Part shown: in pieces, positions 56,400 through 63,958 of the stretch
Layout: every line of letters starts with the position of its first letter
How positions within the stretch are numbered: the first letter of the stretch is position 1
Source: Nocardioides exalbidus
GTDB lineage: Bacteria; Actinomycetota; Actinomycetes; Propionibacteriales; Nocardioidaceae
DNA length: 64,000 nt
Direction: 5' to 3'
Assembly (NCBI RefSeq): GCF_900105585.1
Contig: NZ_FNRT01000002.1
Span: 3,038,001 to 3,102,000 of the forward strand
Translations under genes and position numbers: made by a program
Notes under the pieces: model-generated
Database searches by the model: none
What the model was told of the DNA's origin: nothing
The model's input: only the letters and a program-made list of their open reading frames with translations

Positions 56400-58220
56400 A
56401 TGCCGACCACGATCGACACGAGCTTCCTCGCCACCATGCCGGCCAACGTGGCCGTCCAGTTCTTCGACCGCGTCACCGCCTCCCCGGAGAGCGAGGCGTT
56501 CCGCTTCCCGCGCGGCGAGGCGTGGGAGTCCGTCACCTGGAAGCAGGCCGGCGACAAGGTCGAGGCGCTCGCCGCGGGCCTCATCGCCCTCGGCGTGCAG
56601 CCCGAGCAGCGCGTCGGGATCGCGTCCGGCACCCGCTACGAGTGGATCCTGGCCGACCTGGCGATCATGTGTGCCGCCGGCGCGACCACGACCGTCTACC
56701 CGACCACCAACGCCGAGGACACGACCTACATCCTGGGCGACTCCGAGAGCCAGGTCGTCTTCGCCGAGGACGACGAGCAGGTCGCCAAGCTCACCGCGCA
56801 CCGGGCCGAGCTGCCGCACGTCTCGAAGGTCGTCACCTTCGACGGAAAGCCCGACGGGGACTGGGTGATCAGCCTCGACGACCTCGCCGAGCTGGGTGAC
56901 AAGCTGCTCGCCGAGCAGCCCGACGTGGTGCGGACGACCTCCGCGGCCATCGCGCCCGACCAGCTCGCCACCCTCATCTACACCTCCGGCACGACCGGCC
57001 GACCCAAGGGCGTGCGGCTGCGCCACTCCTCGTGGGTCTACGAGGGCGAGGCCATCCGCGCGCAGGGGATCCTCTCGGAGAGCGACCTCGAGTTCCGCTG
57101 GCTGCCGATGGCGCACTCGTTCGGCAAGGTGCTGATGTCGACGCAGATGGCGTGCGGCTTCGCCGCCGCGATCGACGGGCGCGTCGACAAGATCGTCGAC
57201 AACCTCGGCGTCGTGAAGCCGACCTTCATGGGTGCCGCCCCGCGCATCTTCGAGAAGGCCTACGGCCGCATCGTCACCATGCAGGCGGCCGAGGGCGGTG
57301 CCAAGGAGAAGATCTTCAACAACGCCTTCAAGGTCGGCCTCCAGGTCGAGAAGCTCAAGCTCGAGGGGAAGTCGGTCCCGCTGCCGCTCAAGCTGCAGCA
57401 CGGCCTCTTCGACAAGCTCGTCTTCTCCAAGGTCCGCGAGCGCTTCGGCGGCAACGTGCGCTTCTTCATCTCCGGCTCGGCCGCGCTCAACCGCGACATC
57501 GCCGAGTGGTTCGGTGCCGCCGGCATCACCGTCCTCGAGGGCTACGGCCTCACCGAGACCTCGGCCGGCTCGTTCGTGAACCACCCCGACGCCAACAAGT
57601 TCGGCACCGTCGGCCCGGTGTTCCCGGGCAGCGAGGTCAAGCTCGGCGACAACGACGAGGTCATGATCAAGGGCCCGGGCGTGATGGACGGCTACCACAA
57701 CCTCCCCGAGGAGACGGCGAAGACGCTGACCGCCGACGGCTGGCTGCACACCGGCGACAAGGGCGCCCTCGACGCCGACGGCCACCTGGTCATCACCGGC
57801 CGCATCAAGGAGCTCTTCAAGACCTCCGGCGGCAAATACGTCGCCCCGCCGGCGATCGAGTCGAAGTTCAAGGCCGTGTGCCCCTACGCCAGCCAGTTCA
57901 TGGTCTTCGGCGAGGGCCACAACTACTGCGTCGCGCTGATCACCCTCGACCCCGACGCCATGGTCGGCTGGGCCGAGGAGAACGGCATGGCCGGCAAGTC
58001 CTACACCGAGGTCGTGCAGTCCGACGCCGTGCAGAAGATGGTCACCGACTACGTCGAGGAGCTCAACAGCCACCTCAACCGGTGGGAGACCATCAAGAAG
58101 TGGAAGGTCCTCGACCACGACCTGACGATCGAGTCGGGCGAGCTCACGCCCTCGATGAAGGTCAAGCGCAACGTGGTCCAGCAGAACAACCAGGACGTGA
58201 TCGAGGCGCTCTACGCCTGA
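56400..58220 (+). CDS. fadD: long-chain fatty-acid--CoA ligase (AMP-forming)
   Basis: 606 aa. Activates fatty acids to acyl-CoA. P-loop LIYTSGTTGRPKGVRLRHSS, the adenylate motif EGYGLTETSAGSF, DGWLHTGDKGALDADGHL and KELFKTSGGKYVAPPAIES, all of the FadD15/FACL type. Start: ATG at 56400 with GAGTAGG 6 nt upstream; an ATG five codons earlier (56385) is possible. A CCTAGGTTAC block near 56329 could hold the promoter, leaving a leader of about 60 nt. Monocistronic. Supplies the beta-oxidation route served by etfBA. Confidence 0.94.
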   Translation: MPTTIDTSFLATMPANVAVQFFDRVTASPESEAFRFPRGEAWESVTWKQAGDKVEALAAGLIALGVQPEQRVGIASGTRYEWILADLAIMCAAGATTTVYPTTNAEDTTYILGDSESQVVFAEDDEQVAKLTAHRAELPHVSKVVTFDGKPDGDWVISLDDLAELGDKLLAEQPDVVRTTSAAIAPDQLATLIYTSGTTGRPKGVRLRHSSWVYEGEAIRAQGILSESDLEFRWLPMAHSFGKVLMSTQMACGFAAAIDGRVDKIVDNLGVVKPTFMGAAPRIFEKAYGRIVTMQAAEGGAKEKIFNNAFKVGLQVEKLKLEGKSVPLPLKLQHGLFDKLVFSKVRERFGGNVRFFISGSAALNRDIAEWFGAAGITVLEGYGLTETSAGSFVNHPDANKFGTVGPVFPGSEVKLGDNDEVMIKGPGVMDGYHNLPEETAKTLTADGWLHTGDKGALDADGHLVITGRIKELFKTSGGKYVAPPAIESKFKAVCPYASQFMVFGEGHNYCVALITLDPDAMVGWAEENGMAGKSYTEVVQSDAVQKMVTDYVEELNSHLNRWETIKKWKVLDHDLTIESGELTPSMKVKRNVVQQNNQDVIEALYA

Positions 58221-58296
58221 GCCCTGCGGGGCCGGACGAGGTCAGATCCGGTTGCTGGGCGGCTCACAGGAGACGCACAGGACACGTCGGCTGAAT

Positions 58297-58324
58297 GGGT
58301 GTCAGTGGGAGACCACTGGCACCC
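58297..58324 (+). terminator. hairpin with GAGA tetraloop after fadD
   Basis: 12-bp stem (GGGTGTCAGTGG with CCACTGGCACCC, one G.U) closed by a GAGA loop, then GTTCTCCCGTCC. Probably the fadD terminator; it could also sit in the 5' leader of the next gene. Confidence 0.6.
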
Positions 58325-58363
58325 GTTCTCCCGTCCTGTCCCGCGCATCCCCAGGAGCACCCG

Positions 58364-59293
58364 ATGACCGCACACCACGCCCACGACCACTCGCACGGTG
58401 ACGACGAGGTGCACGAGCACGACCTCGGCCTCCAGCACGACCTCGGCACGCTCCGGCGACGCGGCTTCTCGACGATGGGCCGGCGCGGCGTGCTCGGGGT
58501 CCTCGGCGGTCTCGGCGTCGTCGCGGTCGCGGGGTGCGCGAGCGACGACAGCAGCGCCTCGACGGCGACGTCGAGCAGCACCCCGTCGGGCAGCCCGCCG
58601 AGCGGCGGTCCGGGCGGTGGCGCGCCCGACGGCGGCATGGGCGGCGACTCGTCCGTCGAGGTCGCCGACGGTGAGATCCCCGAGGAGACGGCCGGTCCCT
58701 ACCCCGGCGACGGCTCCAACGGTCCCGACGTGCTGTCCGAGAGTGGCGTCGTCCGCTCGGACATCACGACCAGCTTCGGCTCGGCCTCGGGCGTCGCAGA
58801 GGGCGTACCCCTCACGCTCCGGTTCAAGCTCTACGACCTCACCGGCGACGAGGTCGAGGTGCTCTCCGGTGCCGCGATCTACGCCTGGCACTGCGACCGC
58901 GACGGCAGCTACTCGATGTACGACGGCGACGCGGCCGACGAGAACTACCTGCGCGGGGTCCAGGAGACCGACGCGGACGGCTGGGTCGAGTTCACCTCGA
59001 TCTTCCCCGCCTGCTACTCCGGACGCTGGCCGCACGTGCACTTCGAGGTCTACGAGTCGCTCGACGCCGCGACGAGCGTGTCCAACAAGCTGCGCACCTC
59101 GCAGCTCGCGTTCCCCGAGGACGTGTGCAACGAGGTCTACGCCACCGAGGGCTACGAGTCCTCGGTGACCAACCTGGCGCAGGTCAGCCTCGACTCCGAC
59201 GGCATCTTCAGCGACGGCTACTCCCTGCAGATGGCCACCATGAAGGGCAGCAACGACGAGGGCTGGACCGCGACGCTCAACGTCCCCATCTGA
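58364..59293 (+). CDS. Tat-exported lipoprotein of the intradiol ring-cleavage dioxygenase family, with His-rich N-terminus
   Basis: 309 aa. It starts with a His/Asp-rich segment (HHAHDHSHGDDEVHEHD) ahead of a Tat-like signal, MGRRGVLGVLGG, and a lipobox VAVAGC (Cys about 58). A Ser/Gly/Pro linker follows. The domain (about 105-300) has IYAWHCDRDGSYSMYDG and CYSGRWPHVHFEVYES, the latter giving the HxH pair of intradiol dioxygenases. The usual tyrosine ligands may be YSMY and CYSG. Ring-cleavage activity is uncertain in exported members. The ATG follows AGGAG. Confidence 0.87.
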   Translation: MTAHHAHDHSHGDDEVHEHDLGLQHDLGTLRRRGFSTMGRRGVLGVLGGLGVVAVAGCASDDSSASTATSSSTPSGSPPSGGPGGGAPDGGMGGDSSVEVADGEIPEETAGPYPGDGSNGPDVLSESGVVRSDITTSFGSASGVAEGVPLTLRFKLYDLTGDEVEVLSGAAIYAWHCDRDGSYSMYDGDAADENYLRGVQETDADGWVEFTSIFPACYSGRWPHVHFEVYESLDAATSVSNKLRTSQLAFPEDVCNEVYATEGYESSVTNLAQVSLDSDGIFSDGYSLQMATMKGSNDEGWTATLNVPI

Positions 59294-59347
59294 GGATCCT
59301 GATCCGGGCGGCGGGGAGCGGGGGAGCGCGCGTGGTTGGATTGCCGC

Positions 59348-60565
59348 GTGCCCCCCGCCCAACCCGACGGCGACGTCGCCCCCGAGGACGGCCTCCTGCC
59401 CGACGAGGCGTGGGCCGAGTTCGGCAGCAAGCCCTTCGGGCTCTACGTGCACGTCCCGTTCTGCACGGTCCGCTGCGGCTACTGCGACTTCAACACCTAC
59501 ACCGCCCACGAGCTCGGCGACGAGGTGGGCGCCAGCAGGTCGACCTACGCCGAGGCGGCCATCAAGGAGATCCGCTTCGCCCGGCACGTGCTCGGCCACC
59601 GCGACGTCAAGATCGAGACGATCTTCTTCGGTGGCGGTACGCCGACGCTGCTCAAGGCGGCTGACCTCGGCGCCATCGTGGCGAGCGCGGCGGCCGAGTT
59701 CGGCCTGGTCGACGACGTGGAGATCACGACCGAGGCCAACCCGGACAGCGTCGCGGCGTGGGACCTCGACGAGTTGCGCACCGCGGGCTTCAACCGGATC
59801 AGCTTCGGCATGCAGTCGGCCGTCGACCACGTGCTCCGCACCCTCGACCGCACCCACGACCCGCTCCGGGTCCCGGCGGTGGTCGACTGGGCGCGACAGG
59901 CCGGCTTCGACGACGTGAGCCTCGACCTCATCTACGGCACGCCGGGGGAGTCGCTCGCCGACTGGGAGACCTCGGTCGACGCGGCCCTCGCGTGCGAGCC
60001 CGACCACATCTCGGCGTACTCCCTCATCGTCGAGCCCGGGACCGCCATGGCCCGCCAGGTCGCGCGCGGCGAGATCGCGATGCCCGACGAGGACGACCTC
60101 GCCGACAAGTACCACCTCGCCGACGAGCGTTTCGGGCGCGCCGGGATGAGCTGGTACGAGGTGTCGAACTGGGCGACCTCGCCCGACCACTGGTGCCGCC
60201 ACAACCTGCTCTACTGGACCGGGGGCCACTGGTGGGGCGTCGGCCCCGGCGCCCACTCGCACGTCGGGGGCACCCGCTGGTGGAACGTCAAGCACCCCGC
60301 GGCGTACGCCGAACGGCTGGGGCGCGGCGTCTCACCGGCCCTCGCCCGCGAGGTGCTCGGCTACCGCGACCAGCGGGTCGAGCGGATCCTGCTCGAGATC
60401 CGCCTCGTCGAGGGGCTCCCGGTCTCCGCGCTCGAGGCGGGCGGCCGCGCCCACGTCGCCCGGATGGTCGCCGATGGCCTCGTCGAGCTCGCCGCCGAGC
60501 GACTCGTGCTCACCCAGCGCGGCCGGCTCCTCGCCGACGCGGTCGTCCGCGACCTCGTGGACTGA
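59348..60565 (+). CDS. hemW: radical SAM protein HemW (heme chaperone, HemN-like)
   Basis: 405 aa from the GTG at 59348. Radical SAM cysteines CTVRCGYCDF (Cys39, 43, 46; the CxxxCxxC-DF form separates HemW from true HemN). FFGGGTPTLL, EANPDS and NRISFGMQS are also diagnostic. It is now regarded as a heme-inserting chaperone rather than coproporphyrinogen oxidase. It lies about 3.4 kb before hrcA; in related genomes hemW and hrcA are often closer, with small genes inserted between. Confidence 0.95.
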   Translation: MPPAQPDGDVAPEDGLLPDEAWAEFGSKPFGLYVHVPFCTVRCGYCDFNTYTAHELGDEVGASRSTYAEAAIKEIRFARHVLGHRDVKIETIFFGGGTPTLLKAADLGAIVASAAAEFGLVDDVEITTEANPDSVAAWDLDELRTAGFNRISFGMQSAVDHVLRTLDRTHDPLRVPAVVDWARQAGFDDVSLDLIYGTPGESLADWETSVDAALACEPDHISAYSLIVEPGTAMARQVARGEIAMPDEDDLADKYHLADERFGRAGMSWYEVSNWATSPDHWCRHNLLYWTGGHWWGVGPGAHSHVGGTRWWNVKHPAAYAERLGRGVSPALAREVLGYRDQRVERILLEIRLVEGLPVSALEAGGRAHVARMVADGLVELAAERLVLTQRGRLLADAVVRDLVD

Positions 60566-60591
60566 GCTCACCTGATCCCGCCGCTCGATCG

Positions 60592-60612
60592 GCCGCGGGT
60601 TTCGTCCGCGGC
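60592..60612. terminator. possible hemW terminator hairpin
   Basis: GCCGCGG / CCGCGGC (7 bp) with loop GTTTCGT, 27 nt after the hemW stop. Confidence 0.45.
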
Positions 60613-60799
60613 GCGCCCGTGAAGTAAGGACGAGGGCTGTGTCGCGGAGGAGCGCAGCGGGGGAGCGGCGCGGCAACGAGGACGCACGAGCGGGCTTCCG
60701 GCGCCGCGGACACGCGCCGAAGTGAAGCGGAGGCGCCAAAATGCACCGTGATCCATGGTCACGGGCGACCGGACCCACGGCCTTGGTTTCGACACGGGC

Positions 60800-60860
60800 G
60801 CCAGCGCGCCCTGCTCAACCAGCGGGGCTACCTGCCAGCGCGCCCTGCTCAACCAGCGGG
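60800..60860. repeat. 27-bp direct repeat, two copies at 34-bp spacing
   Basis: Identical copies at 60800-60826 and 60834-60860. Each ends CTGCTCAACCAGCGGG. The first is preceded by TTGGTTTCGACACGGG and contains the hairpin GGGCGC-CAGC-GCGCCC (60796-60811). The TTGGTT and AACCA ends are roughly inverted, suggesting a small dispersed intergenic element. Confidence 0.75.
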
Positions 60861-60933
60861 AGCAGGCGCGCCGCGGACGGCAAACCCCCGGAGGAGCGAG
60901 GTGCTGGTGCTGGTGCGGGTGCTGCGGGGGTGG

Positions 60934-61782
60934 TCAGGGCGCCGTGGTGAAGTCGATCAGCTCCTCGACCCGGCCGAGGAGGGCGGGGTCGAGGTCGGCG
61001 AAGGAGGACACCCGGCCGAGGATGTGCTTCCACGCCCGGGCGATGTCGGCCTGGTCGCGGTGGGGCCAGCCGAGCTGCTGGCAGGTGCCGGTCTTCCAGT
61101 CGATGGGGCGGGGGACCGACGGCCACTGGGCGATGCCGAGGCGGTCGGGCTTCACGGCCTGCCAGATGTCGATGAAGGGGTGCCCGACGACGAGCACGTG
61201 CTTGCCGATGGGGGAGCGGGCGATGCCCTGGGCGATCCGCGACTCCTTTGAACCGGGGACGAGGTGGTCGACCAGCACGCCGACGCGGCGCTGCGGCCCG
61301 GGCTTGAAGTCGCGGAGGTGGTCGGCGAGGTCGTCGACGCCGCCGAGGTACTCGACCACGACGCCCTCGATCCGCAGGTCGTCGCCCCAGACCTTCTCGA
61401 CGAGCTCGGCGTCGTGCCGGCCCTCGACGAAGATCCGGCTGGCGCGGGCCACGCGGGCGCGGGCGTCGGGCACCGCGATCGACCCGGACGCCGTACGCGA
61501 GGGTGCGGCGGGTGCGCCACCGCGGACGGGCCTCGTGAGGATGACCGGCCTGCCCTCGAGCAGGAAGCCGGGGCCGAGCGGGAACGTCCGCCGCTTGCCG
61601 CGCCGGTCCTCGAGGGTCAGCGTGTCGATGTCGCGGTCGACGGCGACCACCTCGCCGCACCAGTCGGTGGTGACCTCCTCGACGACCATCCCGATCTCGG
61701 TCGGGACCTCGACGGCACGGCCCTTCTTCGGCGCGCGCCAGTCGGAGGCGAGGACGTCGGTTCCGTAGCGATCCTGGGGCAC
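60934..61782 (-). CDS. DUF3097 family protein with Toprim-like motifs
   Basis: 282 aa from the ATG at 61782. The N-terminal part (about 1-90) is beta-rich (VVEEVTTDWCGEVVAVDRDI, LTLEDRRGKRRTFPLGPGFL). From about 108, RIFVEGRHDAELVEKVWGDD resembles the Toprim glutamate motif, and GVLVDHLVPGSKESRIAQGI could carry the acidic second motif. DWKTGTCQQLGWP near 235 is strongly conserved-looking. It is a widespread actinobacterial family of unknown function; a nucleic-acid or phosphotransfer role is my inference. Confidence 0.88.
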   Translation of the reverse strand: MPQDRYGTDVLASDWRAPKKGRAVEVPTEIGMVVEEVTTDWCGEVVAVDRDIDTLTLEDRRGKRRTFPLGPGFLLEGRPVILTRPVRGGAPAAPSRTASGSIAVPDARARVARASRIFVEGRHDAELVEKVWGDDLRIEGVVVEYLGGVDDLADHLRDFKPGPQRRVGVLVDHLVPGSKESRIAQGIARSPIGKHVLVVGHPFIDIWQAVKPDRLGIAQWPSVPRPIDWKTGTCQQLGWPHRDQADIARAWKHILGRVSSFADLDPALLGRVEELIDFTTAP

Positions 61783-61870
61783 CGGTCAACGCTAGGGGCC
61801 GAAGCCCTGTCGGCGGAGGCGGCGCGCCGGTGACCCGTCACCCGGCCACTGGGTCACCGGGAGGCTCGGC

Positions 61871-62194
61871 TCACGCGTCGGGCGAGCCCGGCTGGGGGTC
61901 CTGGTCGGGTGCGGTGCTCGCGCCGTCGTCGTTGCCCAGGTCCTCCTGGGTGGCGTCCATCTCGAGCTCCTCGCGGCTCTTGGTCTCCTCGGCGTCGGGG
62001 TCGAGCGGCTCGGCGAGCGGGTTGTCGTCGCCGGGCTGCAGGTCCTCGGGCAGCTGGTCGTCGGAGATGCCGCCGATGGTCTCCGAGTCGGGGGACGCCG
62101 TGTCGCCGGAGTGGTCCGCGTCGGCCTCGCTGGTGCCGCTGGAGGCCGTCGGGGTGTCGCCGAACTCGTCCTGGGTCGCGCTCTTCTCGGTCAT
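61871..62194 (-). CDS. very acidic, probably disordered protein, function unknown
   Basis: 107 aa, about one quarter Asp plus Glu and with many Ser, Thr, Pro and Gly. The only recurring pattern is IGGISDDQLPEDLQPGDDNP and LAEPLDPDAEETKSREELEM. No hydrophobic core, signal or span. The coding strand has the codon bias of the region, and the ATG at 62194 is the only plausible start. Stands between DUF3097 and the iron-regulated gene, same strand. Confidence 0.65.
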   Translation of the reverse strand: MTEKSATQDEFGDTPTASSGTSEADADHSGDTASPDSETIGGISDDQLPEDLQPGDDNPLAEPLDPDAEETKSREELEMDATQEDLGNDDGASTAPDQDPQPGSPDA

Positions 62195-62262
62195 CCTCCA
62201 GTCCTACCGGCGTACGGCGGACCGGGCCAGCCCCCGGAGGGTGGGAGTGCAGCGGGAGCGGG

Positions 62263-62946
62263 TCAGCACATCCCCGCGTGGAGGTGGGAGCGCAGCGCGG
62301 CGCCGAGCTCCTGCGGAGAGGTCACCGGGCGCACGAAGTCGAGCCGGTGGGGGTGCGAGCCCGACGCGTCGAGCCAGGTGACGTCCACCCCGCACGGGTC
62401 GACGCGCACGAGGCTCGCGGCGAGCATCGAGTGCAACGGCACGCCGAAGGTGGTCGATATCGCGGTGCGCAGCTCGAGCTCGTGGGCCTCGTTGGCGTGC
62501 TCGACGGTGCGCTGGAGGTAGCCGGGGTTGAGGACGTGGCGGTGGTCGCGGAAGCGCGAGACGTCGACGGCCAGCGTCTCTTCGTCGCTGAGGAGCGACA
62601 CCGCGCTCAGGTCGAGCGCGACGAGCGAGCGCGGGTCGCCGCAGCAGGAGCAGCCGGAGTCGCGCTGCACCAGCCTGCCCTGCAGCACGAGGCTGAGCCG
62701 GCGGTGCGCGGACGCCGGGGCCCCGAGTCCGCTGGCGATCTCGACCATGCCCTCCGAGCCGCCGTGGGCGGCCGCGAGGAGGGCGGACTCGTCGCTCGCG
62801 CTGAAGACGGGCGCCCCGTGCATGTCGCAGGTGACCTCGTAGAGCTCGTCCTCGACGCATCGGCGGGCCTCGCCCACCCACAGCGTGATCGCGTCGGGAC
62901 AGGACAGCACGCTGCGGGCCAGCAGGGCGGCTTCGGCCGGGTTCAT
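62263..62946 (-). CDS. FMN split-barrel/DUF2470 protein, probable heme-utilisation enzyme under iron control
   Basis: 227 aa from the ATG at 62946, preceded by GTGGAGG. The N-terminal two thirds (DELYEVTCDMHGAPVFSASD, RRLSLVLQGRLVQ) resemble pyridoxamine-phosphate-oxidase-like barrels. The C-terminal part (VEHANEAHELELRTAISTTF to DFVRPVTSPQELGAALRSHL) fits DUF2470, the arrangement of HugZ-type heme oxygenases. A SGCSCCGDPRS cysteine cluster lies between. An iron box sits 16 bp upstream, so expression should rise when iron is scarce. Heme breakdown to release iron is the likely role. Confidence 0.8.
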   Translation of the reverse strand: MNPAEAALLARSVLSCPDAITLWVGEARRCVEDELYEVTCDMHGAPVFSASDESALLAAAHGGSEGMVEIASGLGAPASAHRRLSLVLQGRLVQRDSGCSCCGDPRSLVALDLSAVSLLSDEETLAVDVSRFRDHRHVLNPGYLQRTVEHANEAHELELRTAISTTFGVPLHSMLAASLVRVDPCGVDVTWLDASGSHPHRLDFVRPVTSPQELGAALRSHLHAGMC

Positions 62947-62962
62947 CACGCCTCCACGAGGA

Positions 62963-62981
62963 TTAGGTAAGGCAAGCCTAA
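62963..62981. promoter_or_regulatory. DtxR/IdeR-type iron box
   Basis: TTAGGTAAGGCAAGCCTAA on the plus strand, a 19-bp site matching the consensus TTAGGTTAGGCTAACCTAA at 16 positions. It lies in the short gap between the downstream end of the metallo-hydrolase gene and the start of the DUF2470 gene, so it controls the latter. Confidence 0.88.
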
Positions 62982-62996
62982 CTCGTGACGGGCGGA

Positions 62997-63872
62997 TCAG
63001 ACCAGGGGGAGTCGTTTCTGGGACCGGGGCAGGTGGGCGTAGCCCAGGCGCACGGCGCTGACGAGCAGGTCGGGGTCCCACGGCCACTCGCCCTGGGCCA
63101 GCGCCTCCGACTCGGGGACCCCCCGCGAGGCGAGGTCGCGGATCGTCTCGGCGATGGTGCCGAGGTCGACCCGCTGGTCCTGCACGAACGCCTTGTCCAC
63201 GACCTGTCCGTGGCCGGGGACCACGACGGTCGAGTCGGTCATCAGGCCGAGCGCGAGGTCGAGGGTGATCGGCCACTCCAGCGGCCACGAGTCGTCGCCG
63301 ATGAACGGCGGGTCGGACTCCTCGATGAGGTCGCCACCCAGCAGGACGTCGGCGTCCGGGACGCGGACGACGAGGTCGCCGGCGGTGTGCCCGCGACCGG
63401 GGTGGATCAGCTCGACCGCCCGGTCGCCGAGGTCGACCTGGACGGCCGAGGAGAAGGTCTGCGTCGGCAGCAGGAGCGTGGTCGCGAGGATCTCCTCGCG
63501 GCGCGGGTGGTCGGTGGTCTGCTCGTAGTGCTCGAAGGTGTGGCGGGCCGAGTCCTCGACGTGGTCGCGCGCCCACTCGGTCGCGTGGATCGGCATCTCG
63601 CCGAACTGCTCGACCATCGTCGCGTTGCCGAAGTGGTGGTCCCAGTGCTCGTGGGTGTTGACGAGGCCGGTGAGCGGGCCCGCGCCGAGTCGTCGTACGT
63701 CGTCGGCGACCATGCGCGCCTGCGCCGCCGAGCCGTGCGTGTCGACCATCAGCAGCCCGTCGGAGCCACCGACGAGGGTGATGTTGACGTGCATCCAGTC
63801 GTAGTGCGCCACCCAGACCCGCGGCGCGACCTCGGTGAACCGAGGTGGGGAGTCGGGGGACGCGTCGGTCAT
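62997..63872 (-). CDS. metallo-beta-lactamase-fold hydrolase
   Basis: 291 aa from the ATG at 63872 (MTDASPDSPPRFTEVAPRVW); an upstream start would add 12 basic residues near the hrcA promoter. Zinc motif NTHEHWDHHFGN (His74, His76, Asp78, His79), later HPGRGHTAGDLV, and VVPGHGQVVD. This is the general MBL hydrolase pattern (glyoxalase II or quorum-quenching-like). Substrate unknown. Divergent from hrcA. Confidence 0.9.
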   Translation of the reverse strand: MTDASPDSPPRFTEVAPRVWVAHYDWMHVNITLVGGSDGLLMVDTHGSAAQARMVADDVRRLGAGPLTGLVNTHEHWDHHFGNATMVEQFGEMPIHATEWARDHVEDSARHTFEHYEQTTDHPRREEILATTLLLPTQTFSSAVQVDLGDRAVELIHPGRGHTAGDLVVRVPDADVLLGGDLIEESDPPFIGDDSWPLEWPITLDLALGLMTDSTVVVPGHGQVVDKAFVQDQRVDLGTIAETIRDLASRGVPESEALAQGEWPWDPDLLVSAVRLGYAHLPRSQKRLPLV

Positions 63873-63896
63873 GTCGGCGACCCTACGGCGAACGAG

Positions 63897-63902
63897 TAGT
63901 CT
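63897..63902 (+). promoter_or_regulatory. putative hrcA -10 box
   Basis: TAGTCT, immediately upstream of and overlapping by one base the CIRCE element, as expected for an HrcA-repressed promoter. Confidence 0.5.
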
Positions 63903-63928
63903 TGGCACTCCGGGTGAGCGAGTGCCAG
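63902..63928. promoter_or_regulatory. CIRCE heat-shock operator
   Basis: TTGGCACTC, 9 nt, GAGTGCCAG. This matches the CIRCE consensus TTAGCACTC-N9-GAGTGCTAA at 16 of 18 arm positions. It lies 31 bp upstream of hrcA and is the binding site of HrcA itself, giving autoregulation. Confidence 0.93.
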
Positions 63929-63958
63929 CACCACGAGTCCAGCAGCGAGGAGGGCCCC

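Larger units (their letters stand above)
60566..60933. other. 368-bp non-coding region with repeats between convergent genes
   Basis: Contains a hairpin at 60592-60612, a near-palindrome around 60749-60767 (CCGTGA ... TCACGG) and a tandem repeat at 60800-60860. Short open frames here have no coding character. It probably serves as a terminator region for hemW and the DUF3097 gene. Confidence 0.7.

Noticed and set aside
58221..58363. Riboswitch in the fadD to dioxygenase spacer
   Set aside because: Only one simple 12-bp hairpin with a GAGA loop; no multi-helix junction or known conserved core was recognised.
60568..60852. Short open frames on both strands in the hemW-DUF3097 spacer
   Set aside because: No start context, no codon bias and overlap with repeats and hairpins; treated as non-coding.
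60800..60860. CRISPR array
   Set aside because: Only two repeat copies with a 7-nt gap, no spacers of normal size and no cas genes.
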